A stretch of DNA of 64,000 nt from Ovis canadensis (GCF_042477335.2 NC_091727.1:141734501-141798500); one strand, 5' to 3'; positions 46,733 to 59,839 are shown, counted from the stretch's first letter. Numbers and translations: made by a program. Notes: a model not told the origin generated them from the sequence alone.

Positions 46733-47664
46733 TTTTCTGAACCACTCAAAGTAAATACTTCAGTCTGCATTAGCTAAGAATGAGGATGCCCATCTGTGTT
46801 CTGAATTTTTTTAGTTTACCTAATCATAGATTTTTAGCTGGGAATAATTCCTCCACTTTTCTTTGTCTTTTAAGATGTTTACAGCTTTGAAGAAGGCAGG
46901 GCTTTAAAAATAGTAATAGTCATGTTGAGTTTACCTCTTGTTTCCTCATGATTAGATTCAGATTATACAATCTGGGGTGAAATGCTAGATAAATAATGTA
47001 TCCTTCTTATAGTATGACATCCCTAGACACACTATGTACCTCTGCAAATTAATGGTGTTGTTAATTTTATTATTTAGACAAAGTGTTTCTAATTTCTCAA
47101 TGGTAAACTTTTTTTTTTTTTTTTTGCAAATAATAGGTAATCTGTGGGAAGACATTTTAAGACCATAAAGATATTCTAGTCCTGCCTGATCACGTTGGCT
47201 CTTCCAGATTTAGTATACACTGATAATCTTTGTCTGTATCAATCTTTACTATGACAGTTGCAAATGATTATTTTCCTAACTGTAGCAATCCCTATAACTC
47301 TATCATGGATTATCCCACACTTATTCTGTTTATTTATGTTTTTGTTATTATGATAATGGATAATTATTTCTTCAGTGATTTGTAATCCAGTGATGAATTT
47401 ATTCTAGTCATAATGTCAGGGTGCCCATGTGGCCGTGTTTTCCCTCCAGTTAAATTATAATCTTCCCAACAATGGGAACTGTGCTTCTGTCTCCTTCCTA
47501 TTGACTTTCTTTCTTCCTGCACACACAAACACACACACAATCTCCTAGTCCAGAACTATTTAGAGAAGTTATTTACTAAAGACTGAATAAATGACCAAAT
47601 GTCTTGAGGGTGTTGGCAAGGACATTTGTAGCTTCAAGCCATAGGTATGATGCAGGTACTCTCT
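46321..47664. other. Intergenic with a (CA)n and T-run
   Basis: (CA)n at 46687-46728 and a T17 run near 47108-47124. No gene is seen. Confidence 0.5.
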
Positions 47665-47676
47665 GTGAATCACTGT

Positions 47677-47895
47677 GAAAGTGAAAGTGAAAGTGAAGTC
47701 GCTCAGTCATGTCCAACTCTTTGCAACCCCGTGACTGTAGTCCACCAGGCTCCTCTGCCCATGGGATTCTTCCGGCAAGAATACTGGAGTGGGTTGCCAT
47801 TTCCTTCTCCAGGGGATCTTCCCGACCCAGGGATTGAACCCAGGTCTCCTGCATTGCAGGCAGACTCTTTAACCTCTGAACCACCAGGGAAGCCA
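47677..47895 (-). mobile_element. Bov-tA SINE with target-site duplication
   Basis: (gaaagt)n gaagtcgctcagtcatgtcc through ctgaaccaccagggaagcca. GTGAATCACTGT is duplicated at 47665-47676 and 47896-47907. Confidence 0.95.
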
Positions 47896-47907
47896 GTGAA
47901 TCACTGT

Positions 47908-48975
47908 AGTTACCACCAAATAAAATACTGGAAGTTTAAAACAGCCCTGTGATAACTGTTTGGGATAGTGTTAATGGAGAAGCAATCTTTTAAAGCATAC
48001 TTCAAAGGCTATCTTTATACGAGATCCAGATTATAGCATGTAAATAATTGTGCATTTCCCTAAAACCTCAAAATTGAATCTTTGTTCATATACTGTATGA
48101 AATGTCACAGGGCTAAGTTTGGTTGCAATCTTGTTTACTAATCTAGTGTCTAATGCTTCTTGTATTGCAATTAAGTTTTTTAATCTAAAACTTCCTCCAA
48201 TTCTCATTTCCCACATGAATCTCCCTGGTTTGTTTCTGCAGGGTACTCTCTAAAGCAAGAGAAACAGATAATACTTTTCCTGATAACCTCAAAGTCTATA
48301 TAAGACCTTGACTTTGGAGATAGCATATTGTTGGTGGATTAAAAGCAAGTCTCTCTTTTCAGTTCATTTTCAAGAACATGAGTTTTTCCCATATCATTGA
48401 CATTACTTGCACAGGCTCTTGAGAGTTCAGAAGTCCTTCAGGAAAATTTGTGTTTGTGAATATGTATATACAAACACACATCTTTCTATGCCCTGCCATA
48501 TATCTGTTCAATAGAATACACACAGATATGTTTTTTCCCTCCATCTACTTCATTTGTTATTTCCAAGGTGACTCAGTGGCAGAAGGAGTATTTCAGCTTC
48601 AATAAGTGCCCCCTGCCTTTTACTTTTTTGGTTAAAGCATCTCCCTCTTCTATCCTAGCATAGCTTGTGGGGGAAGGTGTTTTCTCTGAAGACATTAGCT
48701 GTTGGTAGTTGTTGTGTTAAGAGACTTGAGTCCATGTTCAGAGATTTTAATTCACTCTCTCTCTATCTTCTAAAACTAACCTCTCCTGACATTTTTTGTG
48801 TGTACTTTATTTCACCAAGGAAACTTCCTCTAATCTAATTTTTGCTGCAAACTTTAGGTTTGGAATAAAGCTTTTTATACAAGCATACATGTACATGTGC
48901 ACAAATAAGTGGAGATAGTCTTAAAGGAAATCACCGGAAAAAAAGAAAAAAAAATCCCTAGTTTTGGGTGAAGCT
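47908..48975. other. Intergenic, no gene seen
   Basis: AT-rich, with no coding or named repeat signature. Confidence 0.4.
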
Positions 48976-51900
48976 TGATATAATTTGGCCTTGGATACAG
49001 AATGAAGCAGGGCAAAGGCTAATAGAGTTTTGCCAAGAAAATGTACTGGTCATAGCAAACATCCTCTTCCAACAACACAAGAGAAGACTCTACACATGGA
49101 CATCACCAGATGGTCAACACAAAAATTAGATTGATTACATTCTTTGCAGCCAAAGGTGGAGAAGCTCTATATAGTCAGCAAAAACAAGACTGGGAGCTGA
49201 CTGTGGCTCAGATCATGAGCTCCTTATTGCCAAATTCGGACTTAAATTGAAGAAAGTATGGAAAAAATCTAGACCACTCAGGTATGACTTAAATCAAGTC
49301 CCTTATGATTATACAGTGGAAGTGAGAAATAGATTTAAGGGACTAGATCTGATAGATAGAGTGCCTGATGAACTATGGACGAAGGTTCATGACATTGTAC
49401 AGGACACAGGGATCAAGACCATCCCCAAGAAAAAGAAATGCAAAAAAGCAAAATGGCTGTGTGAGGGGGCCTTACAAATAGTTGTGAAAAGAAGATAAGT
49501 GAAAAGCAAAGAAGTAAAGGAAAGATTACCCATTTGAATGCAGAGTTCCAAAGAATAGCAAGAAGAGATAAGAAAGCCTTATACAGTGATCAATGCAAAG
49601 AAATAGAGGAAAACAATAAAATAGGAAAGACTAGAGATCTCAAGAAAATTAGAGATATCAAGGGAATATTTAATGCAAAGATGGGCTCAATAAAGAACAG
49701 AAAAGGTATGGAACTAAAAGAAGTAAAAGTTATTAAGAGGTGGCAAAAATACACAGAAGAACTGTACAAAAAAGACCTTCATGACCCAGATAATCATGAT
49801 GGTGTGATCACTCATCTAGAGCCAGACATCCTGAAATGTGAAGTCAAGTGGGCCTTAGAAAGCATCACTACGAACAAAGCTAGTGGAGGTGATGGAATTC
49901 TGCCAGGGTCCAGCCCCGGTGGATCCAGGGAATTCGAAGCAGGGACGGCGTTGGCAAGGAAAGACTTATTTATTTACTAATATAAGATTAGATTAAGAAA
50001 CAATAATATAGTAGGAAAATTAAGTAGAGAAAGAGGGCTGAATAACTTGGATTATGTGGAAAGCCAATAAAGTTCCAGACAAGGAACTTGAACCATCTAC
50101 GTTAGGCCACCGGCGTCTGTTTGAATATCGGAGAGTGCCCCACCTTGGGCTCTCTCTCTTATGGATCTTAGAAGCCAGGACAAATAAGTAGACATGATGA
50201 GCCTCCCTGCTCCAGATGGGAATTCAGCCGGAAAAAGAAAAGAACGACATGGGGAAGCCCAGCATCAGTGCAAGACTCCAAAAACTATTTTCAAAATCAG
50301 CTTATATACTCCAAGTTGTTCATAAAGAAATAGAGTTATGCAGGGGCAGCAGTTCTGACCCTCATTGAGTCAAGGCTTTCTTTTTGCATACCCTCCCATA
50401 TACAAAAGGTCTCAGGTGGTTTACATTATCTTCTGGCCAAGAGGCTTGTTAACATTTTTATGGCTCTCTTCCTGGATAATTGTCCAGAAAACTCCTTTTC
50501 CCTAGAAGTGTTTTTTCTTTACTCTGCATCACCCTCAAAGTACAAAAAATTTACATTCCTATAGAACAAAGGTGCAGGGGGTTATAACAAAGAAAGAACT
50601 TAAAGATCTAGTGTTGCTAATACCAGGTCTACTACCTGTTTTTCTATATACCAACTATACCTAAAAATAAAAGATATGAAAATTTGGCAGCAAGTATTGG
50701 CTCAACAACTGAAACCTTTAATCAGTCCTATTCTAATAATTTTGACTCCTCGGAAGCCTCGACATTCCTAGGATGTTTTATGGTTCCTGTGCCTCCCACG
50801 GTCCGGAGGCCTCAAACAATCACATGCACAGCTTTATGAGTCCTGCAGGCAGGCTAGAAAGCCATCAGAGGGGTTTTTGGATTGAAACACTCATATTATG
50901 CCCAGGAGATTTATTATCTAAAAGCTCTAATTTTTTTTTTTCCAGAAAAAGGTGGTGAGAGTCCCCTGGTAATGACAGAAGAGTAGGTGTAAAGCATAAC
51001 ATAGTAAAGCAGGCAGATTCTGGTCTTGGGGGTGGATGCTCAGGAATTTCCAGGGGGAATCCCTGAAGCTTATCACATCCTTGCGTTTTGTCAGGCTTCC
51101 TTCCACATGACCTTGTCACAGGTGGGATTCCTCATGCTGGCTCTCGGCAGAATTTCAGTTGAGCTATTTCTCATCCTGAAAGACGATGCTGTGAAAGTGC
51201 TGCACTCAAAGTGCCAGCAAATTTGGAAAACTCAGCAGTGGCCACAGGACTCGAATAGGTCAGTTTTCATTCCAATTCCAAAGAAAGGCAATGCCAAAGA
51301 ATGCTCAAACTACCACACAATTGCACTCATCTCACATGCTAGTAAAGTAATGCTTAAAATTCTCTAAGCCATGTTTCATCAATACGTGAACCATGAACTT
51401 CCAGATGTTCAAGCCAGTTTTAAAAAACGCAGAAAAACCAGAGATCAAATTGCCAACATCACTGGATCATCAAAAAAGCAAGAGAGTTCGGGAAAAAAAT
51501 ATCTATTTCTGCTTTATTGATCATGCCAAAGCCTTTGACTGTGTGGATCACAATAAACTGTGGAAATTTCTGAAAGAGATGGGAATACCAGACCACCTGA
51601 CCTGCCTCTTGAGATATCTGTATGCAGGTCAGGAAGCAACAGTTAGAACTGGACATGGAACAATAGACTGGTTCCAAATAGGAAAAGGAGTATGTCAAGG
51701 CTGTATATTGTCCCCCTGCTTATTTAACTTCTATGCAGAGTACATCATGAGAAATGCTGGGGTGGAGGAAGCACAAGCTGGAATCAAGATTGCCAGGAGA
51801 AATATTAGTAAATTCAGATACGCAGATGACACTACCTTGATGGCAGAAAGTGCAGAACTAAAGAACTTCTTGAGGAAAGTGAAAGAGGAGAGTGAAAAAC

Positions 51901-52601
51901 TTGGCTTAAAGCTCAACATTCAGAAAACTAAGATCATGGAATCTGGTCCCATCACTTCATGGTAAATAGATGGGAAAACAGTGGAAACAGTGGATGACTT
52001 TAATTTTCTGGGCTCCAAAATCACTGCAGATGGTGATTGTAACCATGAAATTAAAAGACACCAACTCCTTGGAAGGAAAGTTATGAACAACCTAAACAGC
52101 ATATTAAAAAGCAGAGACATTACTTTGTCAACAAAGGTCTGTTTAGTAAAGGCTATGGTTTTTCCAGTAGTCATGTATGGATGTGAGAGTTGGACCGTAA
52201 AGAAGGCTGAGCACCGAAGAATTGATGCTTTTAAACTGTGGTGTTGGAGAAGACACTTGAGTGTCCCTTGGACTGCAAGATCCATCCATTACATCCTAAA
52301 GGAGATCAGTCCTGGGTGTACATTAGAAGGAGTGATGTTGAAGCTGAAACTCCGATACTTTCACCACCTGGTACGAAGTGCTGACTCTTTTGAAAAGACC
52401 ATTATGCTGAGAAAGATTGAGGGCAGGAGGAGAAAGGGACAATAGAGAATGAGATGGTTGGATAGCATCACTGAGTCAATGGGAATGAGTATATGCAAAC
52501 TCTGGGAGTTGGTGATTGAGAGGGAGGCCTCATGTGCTGAGGTTAATGGGATCACAAAGAGTCGGACATGCCTGAGCAATTGAACTGAACTGAACTGAAC
52601 T
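48976..52601 (+). mobile_element. BovB LINE, 5'-truncated, interrupted by a solo LTR
   Basis: Begins inside the endonuclease (ttggccttggatacagaatgaagc). Open pieces: 49247-49498, 49534-49900 (linker), 51150-51367 (RT start after the LTR) and 51393-51965 (RT with RYADDTTLMAES). The C-terminal part is at 51981-52445. Frameshifts separate them, and a TAA at 51963-51965 interrupts PITSW. The LTR lies at 49901-51149. Confidence 0.93.
49901..51149 (-). mobile_element. Solo LTR of the same ERV2/ERVK-type group, inserted in BovB
   Basis: Starts TGCCAGGGTCCAGCCCCGG (reverse of the LTR end seen at 6350-6370) and ends CTCTCGGCA. The flanks are GAATTC (49895-49900) and GAATTT (51150-51155), a 6-bp target-site duplication with one difference. 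The BovB frame continues across it. A TATATAA (minus) at 50302-50308 marks the promoter. Length 1249 bp, about 380 bp shorter than the copy at 4740. Confidence 0.92.
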
Positions 52602-52621
52602 AAGCTCAGATTAATGTGATT

Positions 52622-54516
52622 AGGGAGGCCTTCCAAATAGCTGTGAAAAGAAGAGAGGTGAAAAGCAAAGGAGAAAAGGAAAGATACAAGCATCTGAATG
52701 CAGAGTTCCAAAGAATAGCAAGAAGAGATAAGAAAGCCTTCTTCAATGATCAATGCAAAGAAATAGAGGAAAACAACAGAATGGGAAAGACTAGAGATCA
52801 CTTCAAGAAAATTAGAGATACCAAGGGAACATTTCATGCAAAGATGGGCTCAATAAAGGACAGAAATGGTATGGACCTAAGAGAAGCAGAAGATATTAAG
52901 AAGAGGTGGCAAGAATACACAGAAGAACTGTACAAAAAGGATTTTCACGACCCAGATAATCATGATGATGTGATCACTAATCTAGAGCCAGACATCTTGG
53001 AATGTGAAGTCAAGTTGGCCTTAGAAAGCATCACTACGAACAAAGCTAGGGGAGGTGATGGAATTCCAGTTGAGCTGATTCAAATCGTGAAAGATGATGC
53101 TGTGAAAGGGCTGTACTCAATATGCCAGCAAATTTGGAAAACTCAGCAGTGGCCACAGGACTGGAAAAGGTCAGTGTTCATTCCAATTCCAAAGAAAGGC
53201 AATGCCAAAGAATGCTCAAACTACTGCACAATTGCACTCATCTCACATGCTAGTAAAGTAATGCTCAAAATTCTCCAAGCCAGGCTTCAGCAATATGTGA
53301 ACTGTGAACTCCCTGATGTTCAAGCTGGTTGTAGAAAAGGCAGAGGAACCAGAGATCAAATTGCCAACAACCGCTGGATCATGGAAAAAGCAAGAGAATT
53401 CCAGAAAAACATCTCTTTCTGCTTGATTGACTATGCCAAAGCCTTTGACTGTGTGGATCACAATAAACTGTGAAAAATTCTTCAAGAGATGGGAATACCA
53501 GACCACCTCACCTGCCTCTTGAGAAACCTGTATGCAGGTCAGGAAGCAACAGTTAGAACAGGACATGGAACAACAGACTGGTTCCAAATAGGAAAAGGAA
53601 TACATCAAGGCTGTATATTGTCATCCTGCTTATTTAACTTATATGCAGAGTACATCATGAGAAACGCTGGACTGGAAGAACATAAGCTGGAATCAAGATT
53701 GCTGGGAGAAATATCAATAACCTAAGATATGCAGATGACATCACCCTTATGGGAGAAAGTGAAGAGGAGCTAAAAAGCCTAAAATGCCTCTTGATGAAAG
53801 TGAAAGAGGAGAGCGAAAAAGTTGCCTTAAAGCTCAACACTCAGAAAACGAAGATTATGGCATCTGGTCCCATCACTACATGGGAAATAGATGGGGAAAC
53901 AGTAGAAACAATATCAGACTTTATTTTGGGGGGCTCCAAAATCACTGAAGATGGTGACTGCAGCCATGAAATTAAAAGACGCTTACTCCTTGGAAGAAAA
54001 ATTATGACAAACCTAGATAATATATTCAAAAGCAGAGACATTACTTTGCCGACTAAGGTCCGTCTAGTCAAGGCTATGGTTTTTGCTGTTGTCATGTATG
54101 CATGTGAGAGTTGGACTGTGAAGAAGGCAGAGCGCTAAAGAATTGATGCTTTTGAACTGTGGTGTTGGATAAGACTCTTGAGAGTCCCTTGGAGTGCAAG
54201 GAGATCCAACCAGTCTATTCTGAAGGAGATCAACCCTGGGATTTCTTTGGAAGGAGTAATGCTAAAGCTGAAGCTCCAGTACTTTGGCCACCTCATGCAA
54301 AGAGTTGAGTCATTGGAAAAGACTCTGATGCTGGGAGGCATTGGGGCAGGAGGAGAAGGGGACAACCGAGAATGAGATGGCTGGATGGCATCACTGACTC
54401 GATGGACGTGAGTCTGAGTGAACTCCGGGAGTTGGTGATGGACAGGGAGGCCTGGTGTGCTGTGATTCATAAGGTCGCAAAGAGTCGCACATGACTAAGT
54501 GACTGAACTGAACTGA
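52622..54516 (+). mobile_element. BovB LINE, 5'-truncated
   Basis: The longest continuous frame here is 52616-53473: linker plus RT N-terminal half through NISFCLIDYAKAFDCVDHNKL. It ends at a TGA where the consensus has TGG (KLW). Downstream pieces are 53489-53725, 53749-54138 and 54178-54375. The YADD-coding text is present at about 53727-53740 in a shifted frame (tatgcagatgacatc, a Thr-to-Ile change after it). Ends (ctgaa)n. Confidence 0.93.
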
Positions 54517-54999
54517 AGAGTCATCTCTTTATACATAGGTGGGAATACCAGCTAGAAATAGCACATAAGCAGGTATAGTTTGTGATGACATTATTATTCT
54601 AGACAGTTTTTTAACATTGTTATTTTAAGGTATAGCCAAAATACTAGGATAATCCAGTAAAGAGGCTAGCATATCAGAATTAGGCATGTTTCCTCACTGC
54701 AATATCAAAAAATGAGTTCAGCTTGCTGTCTCCCTCAAACTTTTCACAAATTTGCTCTCCATTTACCATTTATATTTTGGGAATATTTGAAAATAATATT
54801 TGATGAAGTTTTAAAGATGAAATTTGTTAATATCAGACAAAAGGATTAGTGTCTTTAATTTTGATGCTGTGCCCGCCCCTCTTTTTTTTTTTTTTTTCCT
54901 TTGTACCAAAACAAATATTTTTAAATATATATTTTTGGTCAGTTGAATATTCAGGACCAAGCATCAGAAGTATCTTTTTTTCTTGAAACTTAATTCTTT
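54517..54999. other. Intergenic, no gene seen
   Basis: AT-rich with a T-run of about 16 at 54883-54898. Confidence 0.45.
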
Positions 55000-55002
55000 T
55001 TT

Positions 55003-55180
55003 AGAGTCTTCCTTGGTGGCTCAGCTGGTAAAGAATCTGCCTGCAATGCGGGAGACCTGGGTTTCATCCCTGGGTTGGGAATATCCTCTGGAGAAGGGAA
55101 TGGCTACCCACTCCAGTATTCTGGCCTGGAGAGTTCCATGGGGCCACAAAGCGTCGGACACAATTAAGTGACTTTCACTT
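55003..55180 (+). mobile_element. Bov-tA SINE
   Basis: gtcttccttggtggctcagctgg through ggacacaattaagtgactttcac. Flanking taattctttttta / taattttttttta look like its duplication. Confidence 0.9.
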
Positions 55181-55351
55181 TAATTTTTTTTTAATAGAAA
55201 AATTTACTTTCCTGGCAGTTTCACAATTTGAAAACATATCCTTATCTACATTTTAAAGCAGTCTCTTGCTCTCCAATTTATTTTTACTTTTGTTACAACT
55301 GCCATCTCACCTCCTGTCCTAACCACTTCATATTTAATGTATATATTTCTG

Positions 55352-55561
55352 AACTTCCGTGGTGGCTCAGACGGTTAAGAGTCTGCCTACAATGTGGGAG
55401 ACCTGGGTTCAATCCCTGGATCAGGAAGATCTCCTGAAGAAGGAAACAGCAACGACCTCCAGTATTCCTTCCTGGAAAATCCCATGGACAGAAGAGCCTG
55501 GTAGGCTACAGTCCATGGGGTTGCAAATTGTTGAACACAACTGAGCTACTTCACTTACCCT
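55352..55561 (+). mobile_element. Bov-tA SINE with target-site duplication
   Basis: aacttccgtggtggctcagacgg through gagctacttcacttaccc. TATATATTTCTG is duplicated at 55340-55351 and 55562-55573. Confidence 0.94.
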
Positions 55562-55689
55562 TATATATTTCTGGACTTTATTCTTATGTTTACCTGACTA
55601 CTGTTTTCTTAGAAAACCTTTAAAGTGTTAGTCTAAGTTTGCACGTACTGTTATGCTGAGAGAGGAAGTGCCATTCAGGAAGAAGCATA

Positions 55690-55925
55690 CAAGCCCTGGA
55701 GAATTAGAAACAGCTGCATTCACAAACAGCCCAAGTCTGCCACTGACTAGATGTGGGTTTATACACCAATAACTGTAGCTTCCTCATTTGTACAATGTAA
55801 ACAGTCATCTATTCCATCAAATAGTCATTGCACAGGTTAAATTAAATAAAATAACAGATGTAAACATCTAGTTCAGGTCTGGCAAATAGGTGGTACTTAG
55901 AATATGGTAGTTACTGTTATTTTTA
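55690..55925 (+). mobile_element. MIR SINE fragment
   Basis: ctgccactgactagatgtggg, gcttcctcatttgtacaatgtaaac and ctggcaaataggtggtacttag follow MIR order. Confidence 0.6.
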
Positions 55926-56104
55926 TTTTATCATTGTGTTTTGTTTGGGGTGGAGGGTTCTTCTTTGTTTGTTTGTTTGTTTGTTTTTTAATTGAGAGAC
56001 CAAGAAGAACTAAGCAGCCTGTTCTACTGATTGATATATGGGATTGGAAATAGATTTCAATATTATCTTTGTTTGTCTCCAAGGGCTAGGAAAATTATTC
56101 AAAT

Positions 56105-56154
<50 letters not shown>

Positions 56155-57082
56155 AATAATCTATGTAGGGAATAGTGGTGGCTATTAGCTGATTGGTTTT
56201 CTCCAAAGATGTTGACCATATAGAAATCTGTAAGTACTAGGTGGTAGTGATGGTTATATACTGTTTTCAATTGAAACCTTTATTATGGTTTTAATGAATC
56301 AGTTTAGAAGTCCTATATGTTCACGTGACTGTATAAATGTAATTACAAAAGTGAGTTTCAGCTGAGAAATCTTGGAGACAGCTACCATGTGTCTTTTCCC
56401 TCTTAGCAATATCTGTTTATGGTTTTATTTTTTGTAGGTGCCTTTTTAGCACTTCTGTGACAACCCTTTCCCCAGGCAAATCAGGGAATATCAAAGAACA
56501 GTGAGGGCTGTTAAAAATGGTATGCTGAAACATCATTTTGATTTCCCTTAGGGAACCATTTTGACATTTTATCAGACTGTGTCTAGTAGTCTACACAGAT
56601 TTTACTTATATATAAGACTCAAAATCCATAAATATCAATTGTGTATTTTTTGTATTTGCATTTATATATAACCTTTAATATATTTTAGATCATAGTTCTT
56701 TTGCAGACCAGTGAATTATACAGTCTTATGGCAAGGACTAGCTAGCAAAATTGACAGCTATTACTTTTAAAGCCCCCCTTTTACATATTTGTGTATGTGA
56801 GAAAGAATGTTGCAGATTATGAAAAAGTGTAAATGGAGAGGAGTTAATTAACACCTACTAGTTACTGTTCTTCAAGGTCGACAGTGATTGTAAAACATAT
56901 TATACTGAATAAGTGGATATTAAGAGATTTTTATCAGCTCAGGAAACCAACTACATTCATCGCAAGTATCATCACATCAGAGCTCTTTTCCATAGTATGA
57001 GGATAAGCTTTGGCTAGGACATATTTTTAGAGGTGGCAAACATTTATTTACACATGTGCTTGGACTCTTAGCTATAGACGAA
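55926..57082. other. Intergenic with (TTTG)n and (TA)n
   Basis: (TTTG)n at about 55965-55987 and (TA)n at 56108-56148. No gene is seen. Confidence 0.5.
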
Positions 57083-57094
57083 TGTTTTAAAGCT

Positions 57095-57381
57095 GCTGCT
57101 GCTGCTGCTGCTGCTGCTGCTAAGTCGCTTCAGTTGTGTCCAACTCTGTGCGACATGATAGATGGCAGCCCACCAGGCTCCCCCATCCCTGGGATTCTCC
57201 AGGCAAGAACACTGCAGTGGGTTGCCATTTCCTTCTCCAATGTATGAAAGTAAGAAGTGAAAGTGAAGCCGCTCAGTCATGTCCGACTCTTAGCGACCCC
57301 ATGGACTGCAGCCTACCAGGCTCCTCCATCCATGGATTTTCCAGGCATGAGTACTGGAGTGGAGTGCCATTGCCTTCTCCG
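57095..57381 (-). mobile_element. Bov-A2 SINE with expanded (GCT)n end
   Basis: Begins with about ten GCT units, then aagtcgcttcagttgtgtcc, and ends gtgccattgccttctcc. TGTTTTAAAGCT is duplicated at 57083-57094 and 57382-57393. Confidence 0.94.
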
Positions 57382-57393
57382 TGTTTTAAAGCT

Positions 57394-57562
57394 ATGTACC
57401 ACTAAAAAAGGACTCTAAGCAATCATTAACATAAATTATAGAATCTTGTCTGCACTTCAGGGCTAGTTTCCTAGCAGACAATTGGGAAGATTTAGAACGC
57501 ATTTGTAAGGCTACAAATTGCAGAATTAGCAAGTGAGAAATCTAATGGATTGGGGAAAGAGG

Positions 57563-57564
<2 letters not shown>
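57394..57564. other. Intergenic, no gene seen
   Basis: Short AT-rich interval. Confidence 0.4.

Positions 57565-57619
<55 letters not shown>
57565..57619. repeat. (AT)n microsatellite
   Basis: About 55 bp of uninterrupted AT. Confidence 0.96.
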
Positions 57620-57625
<6 letters not shown>

Positions 57626-58049
57626 AGAAATGTCATTTATTCCATAAATTAGAAATTTTACTATTTTCTAAACTTAATTTCATCTCCAAGGTCCATCTTG
57701 AAAAAAAAAATTTATGCTTTACAATACTAATGTATCATAGTGTGTTAATTAGCAGGAACCCTGCTAGTTTACACAGTGGTGGGAGGGGTCACTCTCCTCT
57801 ACTTCTCTGAAAAGAGATGTTTGATTTTTTGTATAACTGAAATTCAATCAAATTATGCTTCAAGGACTACTATAAAATTTTGAAACTGATGCTGTCTTAC
57901 ATAATTGAGATCTTTAGGGTATATATGAAATAAAAACTGACTGGTTCATGTGAATATTAACACTATAATCATAAAGCCCTAGAGTTGAATGAGGTCTTCA
58001 TAAGACACTTATCACAGAATTAAGAATCTGAGGGTTAAAAAGTTTTTGC
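57620..58049. other. Intergenic, no gene seen
   Basis: AT-rich. Confidence 0.4.
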
Positions 58050-58315
58050 CATAAACTGAATGTGTTCGCCTTCAAATCCATTTGTTGAAACCTGATCCTC
58101 AGTGTTGATGGAATCTTAAGGCGGGGACATTGGGAGATGATTAAGTCATGGGTACAGAGCCCTCAGGAGTGGGAGCCCTCTCCTTTATAAAAGAGACCTA
58201 ACAAAGATCCTTTAAGCCTTCTCCCTTACGAGGAGAGTTAAAAGAGAGTCAGCTTTGAACCAGGAAGCCATTACTAGACACTAAATCTGCCAACATCTTA
58301 ATCTTGGACTTCTAT
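58050..58315 (+). mobile_element. MLT1-type MaLR LTR fragment
   Basis: ataaactgaatgtgttcgcc, aaatccatttgttgaaacctgatcc, ggggacattgggagatgattaagtcatggg, tataaaagagacc and gaaccaggaagccattactagacactaaatctgcc follow MLT1 order. Confidence 0.82.
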
Positions 58316-58320
58316 TTAGT

Positions 58321-59027
58321 TGTCTTCATTGGTCTCATATATGGTTCATCATTACCATCTATGTGAGGAGCTTTACAAAACAGATTCCTGGTTCCAAAAC
58401 AAACCTACTCAATACAATTTCCCAGGAGTTGTAGAGTACAGGAAATTTTTTCCAGTGCCTTTAAGGAATTCTTATGACAAACCAGGTTTGAAAACCATGG
58501 ATTTATGCCAAAGACAATGGAGTTTATCTCTAACTGTATTCCAAAGTGGAAATTCCACTAAGTCCATAGATAATATGTATCTGAAATTAGTTACACACTT
58601 ATGACATAATTTTAAAATGTGTCTTTCCTGCAAGACAAAACTAATAGCCTCCAGCTTGACACACCTCAGAAACAGCCATTTAGCTTTGCTCATTTTTCTT
58701 TAGAAAGTACTAAAAATATTAAAGGTTTGTATTTAATTATCCTTCAGGAACTTTTTCTCTATAACAAACCAGTTCTTTTTCTTATAGGTCCAATTTTTTA
58801 ACTCTTTAATAGCATTTGCTTTTCTCAAAAATCTAGTTTCTTCAAATACGGTGATGTAAACACCAGTAACATACAAAGTCTGAGAAGAATAAAGTTGACT
58901 AACAACTAGTCTTACTAGAATATCCATTTCTAACATCAGATATTTAAAATTGGCAGTTTCAGTTTGGGTCAGCCATTAAGGCTTATAATTATTATTATAT
59001 AAACATTTCTACAGTGTTTACAGCCTG
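58321..59027. other. Intergenic, no gene seen
   Basis: No coding or named repeat signature that I can support. Confidence 0.4.
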
Positions 59028-59839
59028 AAATCAAGATGTCCAGGGAAAATATCGATAACCTCAGATGACACCACACTTATGGCAGAAAGCTATGAGAAAC
59101 TAAAGAGCCTCTTGGTGAAAGTGAAAGAGGGGAGTGAAAAAGCTGGCTTAAAATTTGACATTCAAAAAACTAAGATCATGGCTTCCAGTCCTATCACTTC
59201 ATGGCAAATAGATGGGGAAATGATGGAAACAGTGAGAGACTTTGTTTCCTTGGACTCCAAAATCACTGCAGATGGTGACTGCAGCCATGAAATTAAAAGA
59301 CACTTGCTCCTTGGAAGAAAAGCTATGAGCAACCTAGACAGCATATTAAAAAGCAGAGACATTACTTTACCGACAAAGGTCCGTCTAGTCAAAGCTATCA
59401 TTTATCTAGTAGTTATGTACGGATGTGAGAATTGGACTATAAAGAAAGCTGAGCACCGAAGAATTGATGCTTTTGAACTGTGATGTTGGAGAAGACCCTT
59501 GAGACTCTCTTGGACTGCAAAGAAATCAAACCAGTCCATCCTAAGGGAAATCAGTCCTTAATATTCATTGGACAGACTTATCCTGAAGATGAAGCTCCAA
59601 TACTTTGGCCACCTGATGTGAAGAACTGACTCATTAGAAAAGAGCCTGATGCTGGGAAAGATTGAAAGCAGGAGGAGAAGGGGATGACAGAGGATGAGAT
59701 GGTTTGATGGCATCACCAACGTGATGGACATGCGTTTGAGCAAGCTCTGGGAATTGGTCATAGACAGGGAAGCCTGGCAGGCTGCAGTCCATGGTGTCGC
59801 AAAGAGTAGGACATGACTGATCAACTGAACTGAACTGAT
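59028..59839 (+). mobile_element. BovB 3' fragment lacking part of the YADD motif
   Basis: Starts aaatcaagatgtccagggaaa. At 59060-59070 it reads cctcagatgacacc where other copies have tatgcaga between, so 8 bp covering most of Y-A-D are deleted and the frame shifts. The frame 59079-59483 is then open (AESYEKLKSLLVKVKE ... KKAEHRRIDAFEL). Ends (ctgaa)n. Confidence 0.92.

Noticed and set aside
48976..54516. A single very long BovB
   Set aside because: A (ctgaa)n terminus at about 52580-52600 is followed by a restart at linker sequence at 52622, so these are two insertions side by side.
57056..57280. Poly-Ala and poly-Ser ORFs
   Set aside because: Translations of the (GCT)n tract and the Bov-A2 SINE.
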